Source: Plotosus lineatus
Taxonomy: Eukaryota > Chordata > Actinopteri > Siluriformes > Plotosidae
DNA length: 64,000 bases
Assembly (NCBI GenBank): GCA_024760905.1
Contig: CM045735.1
Coordinates: 7,369,661 to 7,433,660, forward strand
Direction: 5' to 3'
Below the pieces are notes generated by a model. It was given only the letters and a program-made list of their open reading frames with translations. It ran no database searches and was not told the DNA's origin. Made by a program: the position numbers and the translations under genes. Shown here piece by piece: positions 31,638 to 42,867 of the stretch (position 1 is its first letter; each line of letters starts with the position of its first letter).

Positions 31638-31805
31638 CTACTTGCTGTGCTAACTATTAGGCCACTGTGCTGTCCTGGCTTGTCAATAATCCAATATTAT
31701 CCCAAGTGGATAATGGTTAAATCAAACCAATGGATGCTCTCGGTTTGTCACGGTTACTTGAAGCAGGCAGCACCATCATTATCATGCTTTAAAAGGGAAA
31801 AATGA

Positions 31806-32346
31806 ACCAGCTATGGCATAATGGTTAGAGAAGCGGCTTTGGGACCGGAAGGTCACTGATTCGATTCCCAAACCAGCAGCAGAAATATGTCCTGGTGGGG
31901 GATTGAGCTGCACCTTCCCTTCCTCCACCTTCATGGCTGAAGTGGCTTGGAACAAGGCATCTAACTCCCAACTGCTCTCTGGGTGCCCTTAATGTATGCA
32001 GCCGCTCACTGCTCCGAGTGTGTGTGCACTTTTTTTTTTTTCTTTTTATACCCGAGCCTACTGGCTCATCAGGCCGGTGCTTATTTCCGGTTTCCATAGC
32101 GTGAAGCTACCAGGAGTTCAACTCCTCCTGGTTGGGACGCTAGTCCATCGCAGGTTACCTTCCCAGTATATTTTTACTGGTACCCATTTATACTGCTGGG
32201 TGAACAGAGGCACACTTGTGGTTGAGACTTCGTCCAGGGTTCGTAGCACAGTGGGGGATCTAACTGGGATCAAAACACACAACCTCCCGATCATGAGCCC
32301 AGCACCTTAACCACTACGCTACTGGCCTCTCAAAGTGTGTGTTCAC
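31806..32346 (+). mobile_element. SINE-D, split by SINE-C
   Basis: 31806-32029 carries the head (ATGGCATAATGGTTAGAGAA, B box TTCGATTCCC) and body. 32334 onward resumes GTGTGTGTTCACC and GAATGCAGAGGC. Confidence 0.8.
32030..32333 (-). mobile_element. SINE-C inside SINE-D
   Basis: The insertion is bounded by AGTGTGTGTGCAC (32017-32029) and AGTGTGTGTTCAC (32334-32346), a 13-bp duplication with one mismatch. The 3' end carries a T run in plus reading. Body as in 24693-25008. Confidence 0.85.
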
Positions 32347-32354
32347 CTTGTATT

Positions 32355-32900
32355 GAATGCAGAGGCAATAATTTCCATTGCAGGATTAAGACAGTATTGC
32401 AAAGTCCAAACAAATTTCCCGTGTTTCCATGTAGGAAGCACTAAAACTTTGACTAAGTTAAAAAAAATGCTGTAATGGTGCGTGGGTTAGTTAGGTCTCC
32501 GTAAAACATATACTACCGCTCTAAATGCACAGTGCTCACATGACCTGCTTTTGTAATGGTTAACATGCTAATGGTTAACATTACAATGGCTAATGCTAAA
32601 GGATAACTTGCTAACAGCTAATGCTAACTTCCAGGCTTCTTAACACCAGTTTCGGAACAGCATGTAAAGAAAAAGGGAACATCACGGTAGGCTATGTCTA
32701 TTTCTTTTTTTACAGGCTATTAGTCTATGAGGCTATCAATAATAACCAATAATGCACTAACAGGCCATTCGTAGAAAATATAGGCATCATATAGTAGCGT
32801 GTTAGCAATTTACTGTTAGCATGCTGCATACTGTATAAACTGTATGTCTGTCACAAGCCACACTTGTCTTCACATTTCACATTTACTGATAAAAAAAATT
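32355..32900. other. Unassigned, with GCTAAC-rich tract
   Basis: 32550-32632 repeats degenerate TAATGGTTAACAT/GCTAATGCTAAC words. No gene is seen. Confidence 0.45.
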
Positions 32901-32903
32901 ATT

Positions 32904-32904
<1 letters not shown>

Positions 32905-32944
<40 letters not shown>
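32905..32944. repeat. (TA)n(CA)n microsatellite
   Basis: About 11 TA units and about 9 CA units. Confidence 0.9.
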
Positions 32945-33009
32945 TTACATTCATTCGTTTTACGTATTTTTTGATTTTACGTTTTTTTCCAAAAAAACAA
33001 ACAAAAAAA

Positions 33010-33735
33010 GTTTAGCGTGCTCTCTGTAGTACGAGACGTACCTACGTAGTACGCTGACGTAATACGCTACTTCCACATGATGCTGCGTCCATTGTTCACA
33101 AACGACAGACTGAATGTGCCCCTCCTTCTTCCCAGTTCCCGCGTGTTACCCTTGTCGCCTCTGTGATGTTTGTGTTTACACTGTTTTGCGAATTTTTGCA
33201 ACCCTAAGCAAATATGGTTGGTCAGAAGCATAAGCCTACTAGTGATAGTGGTAATCAGTAAAAGCGGCAAGCCATCCTGTAAGAAACGAAAATGACTGTT
33301 GTCAAGAAAATTGATGCTGGTGAAAAACACATGAATGTTGCACGTTTCTTCCAAATGGCTCCGTCGACTATCGGAACCATTTACAAGCAGAAAGATCGCA
33401 TCACAGAGAATGCTAAAGGTTATATTTGATACTGTATTTGATATTTGATGAGTGAATTTGATTAAAATGTATCTATTTGAAATTATTTTGCTTGAATTAA
33501 ATTTATTTGAAATTAATGTTGATATTATTTGATATATTTGATATTATTTTACAATGTTATGTTTATAATAATTGATTTAGGGGTGTTTTATGAGACACGG
33601 TAATGGTATTTATGGATGTATAGTACAGTATGAACGTCATATGTCACTGGAACATACAGTAACAAACTAAGTTTTTTCACCTTACGTTCGGCCGTCCGGA
33701 ACCTAACTAAAATGTAAGTTGGGGAGCATCTATAT
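33010..33735 (+). mobile_element. Tigger/pogo relic with transposase remnant
   Basis: The interior (CACATGATGCTGCGTCCATT) is related to Tigger-2 (CACATGATGCTTTTCGTG). The right end is degraded (CACCTTACGTTCGG). TA-repeat DNA flanks it on the right. Confidence 0.6.
33213..33423 (+). pseudogene. Tigger transposase N-terminal helix-turn-helix remnant
   Basis: MVGQKHKPTSD is followed, after a stop, by KMTVVKKIDAGEKHMNVARF and APSTIGTIYKQKDRI. This is the CENP-B/jerky-type DNA-binding domain at the start of Tigger-1 transposases. At least two stops interrupt it and nothing downstream is coding. Confidence 0.7.
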
Positions 33736-33772
33736 ATATATATATATATATACATATATCTATATGTCTATA

Positions 33773-34841
33773 CAGGGATCCCTCACTTTCTGCGGTTAAT
33801 TGGGACCAAGATTACCCCCCAAACCCCCGAACTGTATATGTATATGGGTATATACATATCAATAAATACATATTCAATGCTATCCTAGTAAATACTTATG
33901 ACAATTAAATTAAACATTAAAAAATAACGCATAAGCTGTAAATAAAATATAAATACACCCACATACAGACGTGCGCACGCACACACTCAGATCTGTACCT
34001 CACAACAACTAGTTTTGATGGGAGGTTTTGGGTTGTTGTTTTTTTTTTTGCATAATAGGCCTTGTTTTTGTGTTTAAGTACTTAGGCTCAACAATCCAGA
34101 GCAATGGAGAGTGTGGAAAAGAGGTGAAGAAGCGTGTGCAGGCAGGTTGGAATGGTTGGAGAAAAGTGTCCGGTGTGAGGCGTGATAGGAAGGTATCAGC
34201 AAGAATGAAGGGAAAAGTGTACAAGACGGTGATGAGGCCAGCGATGTTGTATGGTTTAGAAACAGTGGCCCTGGGGAAAAGACAGGAGGCAGAGCTGGAG
34301 GTAGCAGAGATGAAAATGTTGAGGTTCTCTTTGGGAGTAACGAGGATGGATAGGATCAGAAATGAGTACATCAGAGGGACAGCACATGTAAGATGTTTTG
34401 GAGACAAAGTCAGAGAGGCTAGATTGAGATGGTTTGGACATGTACAGTGAGTTTATTGGTAATAGGATGCTGAGGTTGGAACTACCAGGCAGAAGGCCTA
34501 GAGGAAGACCAAAGAGACGATTCACGGATGTGGTAAAGGAGGACATGAAGGTCGTTGGTATAAGTGAAGAAGATGCAAAGGATAGGGTGAGATGGAGGCA
34601 GATGATTCGCTGTGGCGACCCCTGAAGGGAAAAGCCGAAAGGAAAAGAAGAAGAAGAACGCCTTGTTTTTGTGGCATTTTCCTTCACACACCCCACCCAA
34701 TTCTTTTTTAACTTCCTTTTTTTAATTCGATGAATATTTAAAAAAGCAACAAAAAAACCCCCCAAAAAACAAACAAAAAAAAAAAAAACGTGATTCACTG
34801 AAGCCGCGTGAATTGAAGCGTGAAGTAGCAAAGGATCCCTG
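33773..34841 (+). mobile_element. Tigger-1 copy 2, TA-flanked, split by RTE fragment
   Basis: The left end is CAGGGATCCCTCACTTTCTG and the right, inverted, CAGGGATCCTTTGCTACTTC. Without the RTE insert it is about 470 bp, like copy 3. Confidence 0.9.
34073..34659 (+). pseudogene. RTE 3' fragment with perfect 14-bp TSD
   Basis: GCCTTGTTTTTGTG flanks it at 34059-34072 and 34660-34673. It encodes the reverse-transcriptase-distal part (FKYLGSTIQSNGECGKEV ... MLYGLETVALGKRQEAELEV), with a small deletion near 34445, then the C-terminal MIRCGDP and (GAA)n. The clean TSD and open frames suggest a fairly recent 5'-truncated insertion. Confidence 0.95.
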
Positions 34842-34883
34842 TATGTACTTGAGAATAGTAATGAGTGATATTAGCTAAATAAA

Positions 34884-34908
34884 AACAAACAAACAAACAA
34901 ACAAAAAC
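34884..34908. repeat. (AAAC)n microsatellite
   Basis: Five to six AAAC units. Confidence 0.85.
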
Positions 34909-36030
34909 TTTTAGATCCGTTTAAGCCACACGTATACAGTATCTGAATGAAATAAAAATTCAGATACAGCTATAGGTATTTGGGTCAATAAACAGATACA
35001 GAAAGTGTCATTGAGGGTTTATCCGAAAGATGACCTTTGAGTCTACACCTGACTTGAAAAAAATAATAAATCTAGGATTTACTGTTTCTATTATGCGTGA
35101 TAAGAGTCCAGTGAGCAGCCGTCATCTCTCGTGCTACTACATTTAATATTCATGGTGAAATTGGGGTGGGGGGGAGAGGGGGGCTTGCTCACATCCAGTG
35201 GTGGTGGAATTGATATTTTTTGGATGCATAAAAAGAAAAATTAAAAATTCTCAAAAAAATAATAAATAGAAGAGAAGATATTCCTGGAATTTTTCTGCGA
35301 TGCCTTACAATATCAGCTGGAGCTTGTGAGTCACGCTTTCCTTGGACATTACACATAACCTTTTCAGATTCCTGAGAGCTTCACTGGGGGGATTTTTTTG
35401 GGGTGGGGGTGGGGGGGGTGTTAAGAGCAGCTCCATACAGATGGAGAGGTTCTGCTGGGTCTCTGCTTTCTCTTTCGAGTTTATGAAAGTCATGAAACTG
35501 CTGCTCAGGGAGCTCAGAATAATTCACCAGGCACACACATGTCCTGCAAAGACTGCCCAGGATGGATGTGATGGAAATATTCAAAGAAAAACAGACTCCT
35601 TTTTTTAATCCTATTTAAATTAAAGGGGGGGGGGTGCATGTACGGAGCAGCATAGAAAGGTCACTCTCATAGCTAAAATTGGTAAAGTCCGGAATGAGAA
35701 ATCTCTGTGGACAACACAGACTGTTTGATTTCATTGATAGTGAAGGACATTCCAATAGACAAAAGGAGATGTAATTACCATATTTGGAAGCGCCATCTCT
35801 GGTAAACTACTACCGTAATAAAAAGAGCGTTTCGCATAAATATGCTAATTTAAACCTGTCTCCTAATTCCATTCCCTTCAGTATGCTTTATTACAGTGAT
35901 TATCTTACTGCTATTATTATATGTTTTTTTTTTATTTTATAAAAATCACAGCTCAGATCTTATTAAAATTAAAATTATGCAAATACAAAGAAAAGATAGT
36001 CTTTAAGAAATATTGTGGCGGAGAAGCTGC
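34909..36030. other. No gene or named repeat recognised
   Basis: G-rich tracts lie at 35163-35185 and 35387-35420. ORFs over them are not coding-like. Confidence 0.45.
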
Positions 36031-36032
36031 AC

Positions 36033-36355
36033 TGTGGGTGGCACGATGGTGTAGCGGTTACAACAATGCACCGGACAGTAAGAAGGTCTGTGTAGGGTTT
36101 GCATGTCCCGCCCTCCCATGTTTGCATGGGTTTCCTCTGGGTACTCTGGTTTCCTCCCACAGTTCAATGACATGTTCATTAGGCTACCATACCATTTCAA
36201 ATTGGCCCGAGGTGCAAGTCTGAGTGCAAATGGTATGTCTAGGATAGGCTAGCGAGCTGGTTAGAGTATATCCTGCATTCTACCAAGTGTCGGCTGAGAT
36301 AGGCTCTAACCTCCTCGTGACCCTAGTAGATTAAATGGTTCAACAAATGAGCAAG
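36033..36355 (+). mobile_element. V-SINE copy, full length
   Basis: Head GGTGGCACGATGGTGTAGCG, core GGGTTTCCTCTGGGTACTCT and GTTTCCTCCCACAG, tail GAGATAGGCTCTAACCTCC. Confidence 0.85.
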
Positions 36356-36559
36356 TGAGAAAGTTACAATGTACCTGTGAGGGGTCTACCTATATCAGAA
36401 GTCCATTCAGGACTCGCTTGGATATTTAAAAAAAAAAAGCCATGAAGGCCATTGGGCGCCATACCTGCATAGAACCATCATATGTTCATCCAAGCATTTC
36501 CTTTTTTCTTTTTCCCCATTTTTTTGTATACATTTCCCATACATCAAGTATTGCCTTCC

Positions 36560-36890
36560 CTATTACACGACCACCACCGACCAGGGAGGCGAAAAAGAAT
36601 GCACACACCCCCTCTATGACATGCAATGCTATCCCCCCGCCTCTTTTTGAACTGTGTCGCCTGAATATTTGGGAACTGACCAATACAATCTGTGGGAAAG
36701 TGCTATACACCTCCACATACAATTGAGCTTACAGACATCTACGATTGGCTGGCAATCAGTGTGAGTGACAGGTAATTAAGCATAAGCCATCCCTCTCTCC
36801 CATGAGAGCTCGACCAATTAGCTCCCATGGACTCCCAGATACAGACGGCTGTGGCACTAACTTAGATTCGAACTTCTCCGGGTTAAGAGT
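36560..36890 (-). mobile_element. SINE-E copy
   Basis: CATGCAATGCTATC, GATTGGCTGGCAATCAGTG and CCAATTAGCTCCCATGG match 6640-6980. The 5' end is at the right (GATTCGAACTTCTCCGGG). Confidence 0.75.
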
Positions 36891-36919
36891 CACGCACTTT
36901 GGTGATGTGCCTATTAAGG

Positions 36920-37012
36920 GCCATTCATTCATTTTCTAAGCTGTTTAAACCCAATAGGGTCGTTGGAGGCTGGAGTCTATCTCAGCTGACTCTGGGCAAT
37001 ACAGAGATATAC
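36920..37012 (-). mobile_element. V-SINE/L2-like tail fragment
   Basis: TTCATTCATTTTCTAAGC to CTCAGCTGACTCTGGGC only. Confidence 0.65.
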
Positions 37013-37153
37013 CATCTCAGATGTGTCAAAGTTTTGTAATCATTCTTCTATAATCACCTGAAGAGAGAGGATGGTTTCACCACCCCTCGAAACAGATCTG
37101 TAGTGATAAATGGAGTTTCAATAGAAAGTCTTTGTCCTGTCCTTTTATTTTTG

Positions 37154-37157
<4 letters not shown>

Positions 37158-37241
<84 letters not shown>
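37158..37241. repeat. (TA)n microsatellite
   Basis: About 40 TA units with one TGTA interruption. Confidence 0.95.
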
Positions 37242-37244
<3 letters not shown>

Positions 37245-37419
37245 AACGATCCTTAGAAGCAAAATGATCATTTGGGAAACCTACAGTGAAAGTAGAAACC
37301 AGCAGAAATAGCCGAGGGGGTAGCGGAAAGCACCAGAAATAGCTGAGGGATTCCTGAATGGCCCTGCCCAGGATATACAAGTGATGTCATCTCCAGCATT
37401 CTTCCAACAGCTCAGGGCT

Positions 37420-37565
37420 CCTACTCACAAGGTTGTATGTAAAAGCTCTGGCATATCTAAGCTGCCACTCTTGGGCCCTTAAACAAGGCCCTTAACACTG
37501 TCTGCACCAAAGGTGCTGTAGCATGAATAACCCTGCACGCTGATCTGTTCTTTTATCCTCAATAG
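37420..37565 (+). mobile_element. SINE-F fragment
   Basis: GGGCCCTTAAACAAGGCCCT and TAACACTGTCTGC match the SINE-F middle region seen at 26660. Confidence 0.5.
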
Positions 37566-37569
37566 GAAT

Positions 37570-38155
37570 AAAGAAGATCTGTTTATATAGTTTTATATTC
37601 AGTGTAAAATGTTTGGTGTAAAACTTCCTGCTCCCCAAGGACAAAATAAAGACGATGAACGTTTTACTTAGAAACAGGACATTTAGGGCACCATTTCCAT
37701 GCCAGCACTAGCACAATGCACCGGCTAACACCAACGTGTTGCTATTTTGTTTTGGCACGGGCCAACATTTCCAGTTTTATTCTCTGTTGTTATTTTTATA
37801 AATTATAAATTAATATGCTGCTTCTGGTTCAAACATGTTAGTGCCTTTCAAGATCCCTTCAAAACAGACTCAGAGTTATATAAGACGGTATTTTCTTGAC
37901 TTCAAGCTCAGCGTTAGAAGTGTAATGCCTGCTTACAATCCACTCTTGTGGATGTTTACTATTTATGTAACACGTCTTCAACATCACTGGTTTCCTTCAC
38001 CTGAATATGAGATATTTCCAGAAATATTTCAGTAGGAGCATAAGCTATTTTATTCATACTACAGATCGATTCACAGCTCAAATATTACAAAAGTAAACAC
38101 ATATTATACGGATGGAGTTGTAGTCAGAAATTTGGCCCAATCGTAATGAACCACT
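37570..38155. other. No gene or named repeat recognised
   Basis: AT-rich unassigned sequence; the 66-codon ORF at 37835-38035 has no recognisable domain. Confidence 0.4.
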
Positions 38156-38165
38156 AAAAAAGTGC

Positions 38166-39219
38166 TTCTCAATGATTTTCTGTGACGCCCCCTCTAGGAA
38201 GAAAAAAATATTTTACGCCCCCGCAAGCGACTATAAATAGCATTATTTATCTATAAAATTGTTATTATGGTTTAGAGACAGTGGCCCTGGGGAAAAGACA
38301 GGAGTCAGAGCTGGAGGTAGCAGAAATGAAAATGTTGAGGTTCTTTTTGGGAGTAACGAGGATGGATAGGATCAGAAATGAGTACATCAGAGGGACAGCA
38401 CATGTTAGATGTTTTGGAGACAAAGTCAGAGAGGCTAGATTGAGATGGTTTGGACATGTACAGAGGAGGGATAGTGAGTACATTGGTCGTAGGATGCTGA
38501 GGTTGGAACTACCAGGCAAAAGGCCCAGAGGAAGACCAAAAAGAAGATTTATGGATGCGGTGAAGGCGGACATGAAGGTCGTTGGAGTATGAATAGAAGA
38601 TGCAGAGGATAGGGAGAGATGGAGGCAGATCATTTGCTGTGGCGACCCCTGAAGGGAACAGCTGAAAGGAAAAGAAGAAGATCTATAAAATTGTTATTAG
38701 TACACCGCTGCATAACATTGTTTCTTTATTAACATTAAAAACAAAAAAGAAAAAAATATAGTCCAACTTACAATCAAGAAAAACTTATTAATTAATATTA
38801 ACCATTAATATTGGTTTTTAATCTGTAACAGGAAAGTTGAAAGTAAGTGCACCAATGTGCCTGAAATTAAAAAGTATATATATATATCCTTATTTAAACT
38901 GTAAACATGAAAATTTTAGGAAATTTTAGGAAATTTAGGAATTTCAGAAAAGGAAAAATTTCCATGTTGTTTCTTGAGGGGTTGTTTACTGCATTTCATA
39001 TTGTTTGGTTGGTGCGAAAAACCGCTACATCATAGCACGACGATGAGAGCGCCACTGCCAACTACTGTAGTGGATATGTAATTACACTTAATTCTAGTAC
39101 AGTATTCCAAAAAAGCATGTTTTCTGGGGTCATACTACATTCTCTCCCCCGGCATCACACTGCATTCCCCCCCCACCCACCCACCCGACATCACACTACA
39201 CCCAATTATTTGAGAACAC
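38166..39219 (+). mobile_element. hAT-like element, degraded, split by RTE fragment
   Basis: The left end AGTGCTTCTCAATGATTTTC followed by GACGCCCCCTCTAGG is hAT-like. The right end, inverted, reads CAGTGTTCTCAAATAATTGG. CACTAAAA and CACTGAAG as 8-bp flanks match at six positions. No transposase ORF remains. Confidence 0.5.
38268..38680 (+). pseudogene. RTE 3' fragment with perfect 19-bp TSD
   Basis: ATCTATAAAATTGTTATTA flanks it at 38249-38267 and 38681-38699. The frame (ALGKRQESELEVAEMKMLRF ... RPRGRPKRRFMDAV) is open for 103 codons up to a stop replacing the usual residue, then frame remnants and GGCGACCCCTGAAGGG with (GAAGAA). Confidence 0.95.
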
Positions 39220-39224
39220 TGCAC

Positions 39225-39538
39225 TGAAGGAAAGTTAACAATTTTACAGAACATTTTTTAATTAAAAAATTCAACAGGGTTTAGCCTAAAACGAGGTAGC
39301 TAACAGCATACTCATGTGCTCCGTGAAGGTGTTTTAGTATATTCACACACAAACAAACAAACCGAGAAACTAGTTGTATGGATTATTTTTGCTATTTGAA
39401 GACCCAATAATGATAATTCAATTTGTTTCAATTGATATTTTGTGTTCGTCATTTTGATTTGAGTATTATACACTCGGGATACAGATTTTTAATCCGCAGA
39501 TATCCGACTACTCAGATTGCTCTGTTCTCTCACAGAAT
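39225..39538. other. No gene or named repeat recognised
   Basis: AT-rich sequence with an ACAAACAAACAA motif at 39349-39361. Confidence 0.4.
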
Positions 39539-39539
39539 A

Positions 39540-39950
39540 AGGATAATGAGCTTGACTATTAACTCGGAGAATGCGAGTTTGATTCCGGGTTAATGACACA
39601 GCCGACCGTAGCCGGGAGTCCATGAGAGCTAATTGGCCGTGCTCGAGAGGGACAGCATACGTTCACTTTCCTATCACTCACATTGATTGCCAGCCAATCA
39701 TGGGTGCCTGTGAGCTCATTTATACAAGGGGGTGGAGAAGGCTTTCCCTATGAATATGATAGACCTGCCCCGAATACATGTGGTGCCACAGTTCAAAAAG
39801 AGGCAGGTGGCTAGCATTGCATATCACGGAGGGAGCGTGTGCATGCTTTCGCCCTTCCCTGGTCAGTGGTGGTTGTGTGATAGGGAAGGCAAGACCTGAT
39901 AGGTGGGAATTGGATTACTGAACGACTAAATTAGGAAGAAAAATGCCCCC
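39540..39950 (+). mobile_element. SINE-E copy, longest
   Basis: The 5' part has the B-box-like GTTTGATTCCGGGTTAATG. CCATGAGAGCTAATTGG, GATTGCCAGCCAATCATGGG and CAGTTCAAAAAGAGGC follow. The end ACTAAATTAGGAAGAAAAAT adjoins a C run. Confidence 0.8.
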
Positions 39951-40071
39951 CCCCCCAAAAAAAAAGGATTATGCGCTAATACACCAGTACACTAGCCTTA
40001 GTCATTGTTTATGGGGTGCTGGAGTGCATGTAAAAAAATGAGACAGTATGTTGAACTACTAAGTCTGGTTT

Positions 40072-40270
40072 TTGTTGTTGTTGTTGTTGTTGTTGTTAAA
40101 ATAATGAGATATAAGAACATATTACTTATCGTGACCTTAAAGCGCTTCTGTAATTCACTCTGGAGAAGAGCGCCTTCTAAATGCTGTAAATGCAAATGCA
40201 GATACTGTATTAAGGCAAAGCAATTAGTTATGTTCCGCAAAAACAACAACAACAACAACAACAACAACAA
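40072..40270. repeat. (GTT)n and (AAC)n arrays flanking a SINE-F tail
   Basis: Nine GTT units (40072-40098) and about nine AAC units (40244-40270) are mutually complementary. Between them, CGCTTCTGTAATTCACTCTG and GAGCGCCTTCTAAATGC are a SINE-F 3' tail. Confidence 0.75.
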
Positions 40271-40279
40271 ATAAATAAA

Positions 40280-40870
40280 ATATAAAAACTAATATAATGA
40301 ATTTTTATGTTAATAAATAAACAAATAATGACATTAAGTCACAGTAGAGTTTTTATTGTTATTATTATATAAATAAATACTTAGTTAAAATAATAAGCTT
40401 TTTATTATAATAAATAAAAAAGAAATACATGTCTAAGCAATTACATAATATCTACAAATAATGGGCTATTAAGTTAAAATAAGGACTGAACACACACACA
40501 AAAAAAAAATGTTACTTTCCACAACTTGCAGTTGAGGGCTTCCGTAATTTATATCCATCATCGCAGTAAAGTTTTATATAGCTTATAGCATTAAAGTGGG
40601 TGATGCTTTTTTAACACTTCCTGGCAGTTTTATGTAAGCATCCAATGCGAGGAGTTGCAACTGATTTTTTTTTTTCCCCCTTCTCAGTGAAACAATAAAT
40701 AAGAAGTGTAATATCCCTGCGTGAAGTAAATGCTCCTGGCAGTACATAACTCTGGGGAAATGGCTCTGTCTACACGATTCTACTCTAATGGGGATGTATA
40801 GTGTTGATTTCTGATAACAGTGCATGTGGAAATTCAGAACAACCGCAGAAGTGATTTCATCAGAACTGAA
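40280..40870. other. No gene or named repeat recognised
   Basis: Very AT-rich at 40280-40500; the rest is unassigned. Confidence 0.45.
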
Positions 40871-40876
40871 ATGAGA

Positions 40877-41855
40877 TACACACCAATCAGCCATATGATT
40901 ACAACCGTGATGATCGCTGATAGGAAAAGTGAATGAGATTGATGATCTTGTAGTAGAGGCACATGCCGAGAAGTGGATGTATAAGGTGGAAACACGATCA
41001 GTCAGTTTGCAAAGTTGACGCGTGGGAAGCAGGAAAAATGAGCAAGGATTTGAGTCTCTTTCCAGTCCGTTGTGATGGATAAATGACTGGGTGTATTCAT
41101 TTCCAAAATCGGACATGTTGTGGAGTCTTGTGGGGTGTTCCTGGTATGCAGTGGTAATTACAGAGATCCCTCACTTTCCAGAGATCCCCCCACTTTCCCC
41201 GCCCGACTGACATATACGTACATGTATATGTGTATATAATATCAATAAATACATATTCAATGCTATAAATGCTTAAAATAATGCATAAGATGTAAATAAA
41301 ATATAAATGCACATAGATTCTGATGGTATTGCATGAGAAGAAGACGACACACATACATGCGCGCGCAGACGCACGTGCACATTCAGATGCGAACCTCACA
41401 ACAATGTAAGTAGTTTTCATGGGAGGTTTTGGGTTGTTTTTTTGTTTTGTGTTGGTTTAGGTTTTTGTTTTTTTGCATAATTGACCTTGTTTTTGTGGCA
41501 TTTCCTTAACTTTCCCCCCTATTCTTCCTGAATTTCTTTATTTTTTAATTCGATGAATATTTATTTAAAAAAAAAAAGCGATGCCCTGAAGCCACATGAA
41601 TTGAACTGCGAAGTAACAAGGGACCCCTGTACCTACCTAGGATGGTCCAAGGAGGGACAACCAGTAAACTGGCGAGCATATCATGCATTCTCAATGCTCA
41701 TTGATTGATGTCGAGAGTTGATGCTAGTATGTCGTGTCTGATCCCGTGGAACAGCTACTGTGGAACGGTTAATACGCACAGTGCTGTATATACAGCAGGT
41801 TTGCTGCAGACCTGCCAGGTGGTGTTAATGTTATGGATGAGCCAGTGTATTTTGA
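40877..41855 (+). pseudogene. Tc1-like transposon relic, split by Tigger-1
   Basis: The left end ACACACCAATCAGCCATATG and the right end GGTGTTAATGTTATGGATGA are matching inverted ends. Inside, ATGAGCAAGGATTTGAG starts the transposase remnant, followed by GTCTTGTGGGGTGTTCC and, after the Tigger-1 insert, GGTCCAAGGAGGGACAACCA, the N-terminal helix-turn-helix region. A large 3' deletion and stops leave no function. Confidence 0.8.
41161..41629 (+). mobile_element. Tigger-1 copy 3, uninterrupted, 469 bp
   Basis: TA at 41159-41160 and 41630-41631. Ends CAGAGATCCCTCACTTTCCA and, inverted, CAGGGGTCCCTTGTTACTTC. This intact non-autonomous copy gives the reference length. Confidence 0.9.
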
Positions 41856-41984
41856 ATTTAAATTGGATCCACTGGCATGCTTACTGAAACTGACACTTTT
41901 TCTAATGAACCTTAGTCCAAGCTGACTGCATCACGAAGTAAATCAATGAATAAATATCGTTATGTGCTATACGCGTTACATGGC

Positions 41985-42361
41985 CAAAAGTTAGTGGACA
42001 CCTGAGCACCATATCCATCCTGTTCAGGATCTAGTTCCCTTTTGCAGTTAAAATAAGCACCAATTCCCTGAGAAGATTTTTTTTTTTTTCACTAGATTCT
42101 GGAGCGCAGCTGTGGAATCAGAAGTTGTGCTCATTCAGCCACAAGGGCATTAGTGAAGTCAGGCAGTCATGTTGGGTGTGGAGGCCTGGGATGCAGTCAG
42201 CGTTCCAGTTGGTCCCAAAGGTGTTCCACTGGGTTAGGGTCAAAGCTCTTTGCAGGCCACTTAAGTTCTTCTACTCTAAACTTGGCAGACCATGACTTCA
42301 TGGAAGCTTGCTTTGGGTTCAAGTTTAGTGTCATGATGAAACATGTTTGGGAATCTTAGTT
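41985..42361 (-). pseudogene. Tc1-like transposon 3' relic
   Basis: The end ACATGGCCAAAAGTTAGTGG faces left. On the minus strand AACCCAGTGGAACACCTTTG gives NPVEHLW, the Tc1 transposase C-terminal motif. Same family as 8025-8590. Confidence 0.75.
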
Positions 42362-42364
42362 CTA

Positions 42365-42795
42365 CGAAAGGGAGCGTATGAAGGCATAGTGTATGATTTC
42401 GTGCTTCCTTCCGAATTTTTCACAGCAGTTTCGGAAAAGAATTACAAAGATACTGCAGGAAAAACTGGAAACGGTGAAGATGCAGAAGCTGCGGTCTTTC
42501 AGAGGCTGACAAGAACGGACAGAATTAGCAACTGATATGTTCCAGATACAGCGCATCTGCGTAGTGCTTGAGAACAAAGTAATGGAGATCAGACTGAGAT
42601 AGGTTGGACATCTGTAGAGGCGAGATGAAAGGTACATTGGTAGAAGAATGTCGAGGATGGAAATGCCTGGTAGGAAGGGAGGAGGAAGGCCAAAGCAGAG
42701 GTTTATGGACGTGGTGAGGGAGGATATGCAGATGATCTGTTTGTTGAAAAGTGTAGGATGATCTGTGGTGGCAACTCTGAAGAAGAAGTAAAAAA
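42365..42795 (+). pseudogene. Older RTE-like 3' fragment
   Basis: GTTGGACATCTGTAGAGG, ATTGGTAGAAGAATG, GGAGGAAGGCCAAAGCAGAG and GGACGTGGTGAGGGAGGA correspond to the VGH..RRDERYIGRRM and GRPKQRFMDVVRED regions. It ends GGCAACTCTGAAGAAGAAG. It is more diverged than the other RTE pieces, so from an older subfamily. Confidence 0.65.
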
Positions 42796-42867
42796 AAAAG
42801 GGGGGGAGGTTGAAGGAATAGAAGAAGAGGATGAAGATACTATTTTTTTTTCCAATTATGAAAAATC

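Larger units (their letters stand above)
30690..31680 (-). mobile_element. V-SINE split by an RTE fragment and a solo LTR
   Basis: The V-SINE pieces are 30690-30846 (tail), 31092-31221 (core: CATGCAAGCACAGAAAGAAC in plus reading) and 31643-31680 (head). The parts join in register when the two insertions are removed. Confidence 0.8.

Noticed and set aside
40583..41116. 177-codon minus-strand ORF
   Set aside because: It overlaps the Tc1 relic in antisense and otherwise has no recognisable domain. A host exon cannot be fully excluded but nothing supports one.
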